Positions 46,746 to 46,841 of a stretch of 46,841 bases of DNA are shown here, in pieces; position 1 is the stretch's first letter; every line of letters starts with the position of its first letter. The DNA lies in the NCBI GenBank assembly GCA_001464625.1, contig LNFJ01000005.1, positions 1 through 46,841 of the forward strand. Direction: 5' to 3'. The position numbers and the translations under genes are program-made. Below the pieces are notes generated by a model. That model had not been told where the DNA came from. It was given only the letters and a program-made list of their open reading frames with translations, and searched no databases. This DNA comes from Bacteroidia bacterium Ga0077558. GTDB lineage: Bacteria; Bacteroidota; Bacteroidia; Chitinophagales; Chitinophagaceae.

Positions 46746-46841
46746 ATGAAGCGATTTATTCTGTTCGGATCTTCAATCCTGATAATTGCATCGTTGATTT
46801 CCGGGGTAGCATTTATCAGTAAAAAGAAGGAGTTCCCGGAG
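46746..46841 (+). CDS. N-terminal part of a membrane or exported protein (runs off the window)
   Basis: ATG 46746 opens a frame reading MKRFILFGSSILIIASLISG and ending VAFISKKKEFPE at the window edge. This is a signal peptide or a single membrane helix followed by Lys-rich residues. The protein cannot be identified from 32 residues. TATTTTTG (46733-46740), just upstream, fits a TAnnTTTG box but is very close to the start codon. Confidence 0.6.
   Translation, partial: MKRFILFGSSILIIASLISGVAFISKKKEFPE

Overview
The window is chromosomal DNA of a Bacteroidota bacterium, most likely a member of the Chitinophagaceae. The signs are an AT-rich coding style, few Shine-Dalgarno sites, TAnnTTTG-type promoter boxes, a Bacteroidetes-type tyrosine recombinase, a TraN (DUF4138) remnant, YD-repeat proteins with DUF6443-like and DUF5977-like regions, and the SWIM/DUF5691/MoxR/DUF5682/VWA operon. 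Assignments come from reading the sequence only; no database search was run.

Left flank and island entry (1-3643): the 5' end of a leftward GAPDH gene, a complete tRNA-Glu(TTC) with a terminator-like hairpin, then a tyrosine recombinase followed by a helical protein, an excisionase-like HTH protein, a zinc-ribbon protein and a tiny membrane protein. This is the typical front end of an integrated element beside a tRNA gene. No matching right attachment site was found.

Accessory/defence island (about 3.6-24.8 kb): a series of small cassettes, almost all carrying immune or toxin-type domains. They are a 1685-aa nuclease-STAND NTPase resembling Avs proteins; a traN scar; a RES-domain protein, a DUF5677/HEPN-like protein, an unknown protein and a membrane protein; a PD-(D/E)XK protein; a SMEK-domain gene with a broken nuclease-like partner (in-frame stop plus frameshift); a membrane protein overlapping a SEC-C protein; an RX4H HEPN-like protein; a GNAT acetyltransferase; a large HEPN-like protein; a trypsin-like protease; and an Mrr-like nuclease translationally coupled to a TIR-like protein with a C-terminal membrane anchor. 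The most interesting candidates for undescribed systems are the HEPN/trypsin/Mrr/TIR-TM block (21.2-24.8 kb) and the RES/HEPN/membrane block (10.0-14.9 kb).

Transposon scar zone (24.8-26.9 kb): a REP-associated Y1 transposase (RAYT) pseudogene flanked by hairpins. It is interrupted by a 20-bp perfect palindrome and also carries an internal stop. A truncated IS1-type transposase follows.

YD-repeat/toxin operon (26.9-37.5 kb, leftward): a coiled-coil outer-membrane beta-barrel-like protein, a large exported YD-repeat protein with a DUF5977-like C terminus, a small exported protein, a 1531-aa RHS protein ending in a zincin-like HExxH domain (candidate polymorphic toxin), and a lipoprotein overlapping its stop codon (candidate immunity protein). 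Related palindrome-bearing sequences flank this operon in inverted orientation, and a 400-bp hairpin-rich non-coding region lies upstream.

Right part (38.3-45.6 kb): a tight five-gene operon of SWIM zinc-finger protein, DUF5691, MoxR-type AAA ATPase, DUF5682 and VWA protein. It is followed by a broken leftward BNR-repeat (sialidase-fold) gene and the start of a membrane or exported protein at the window edge.
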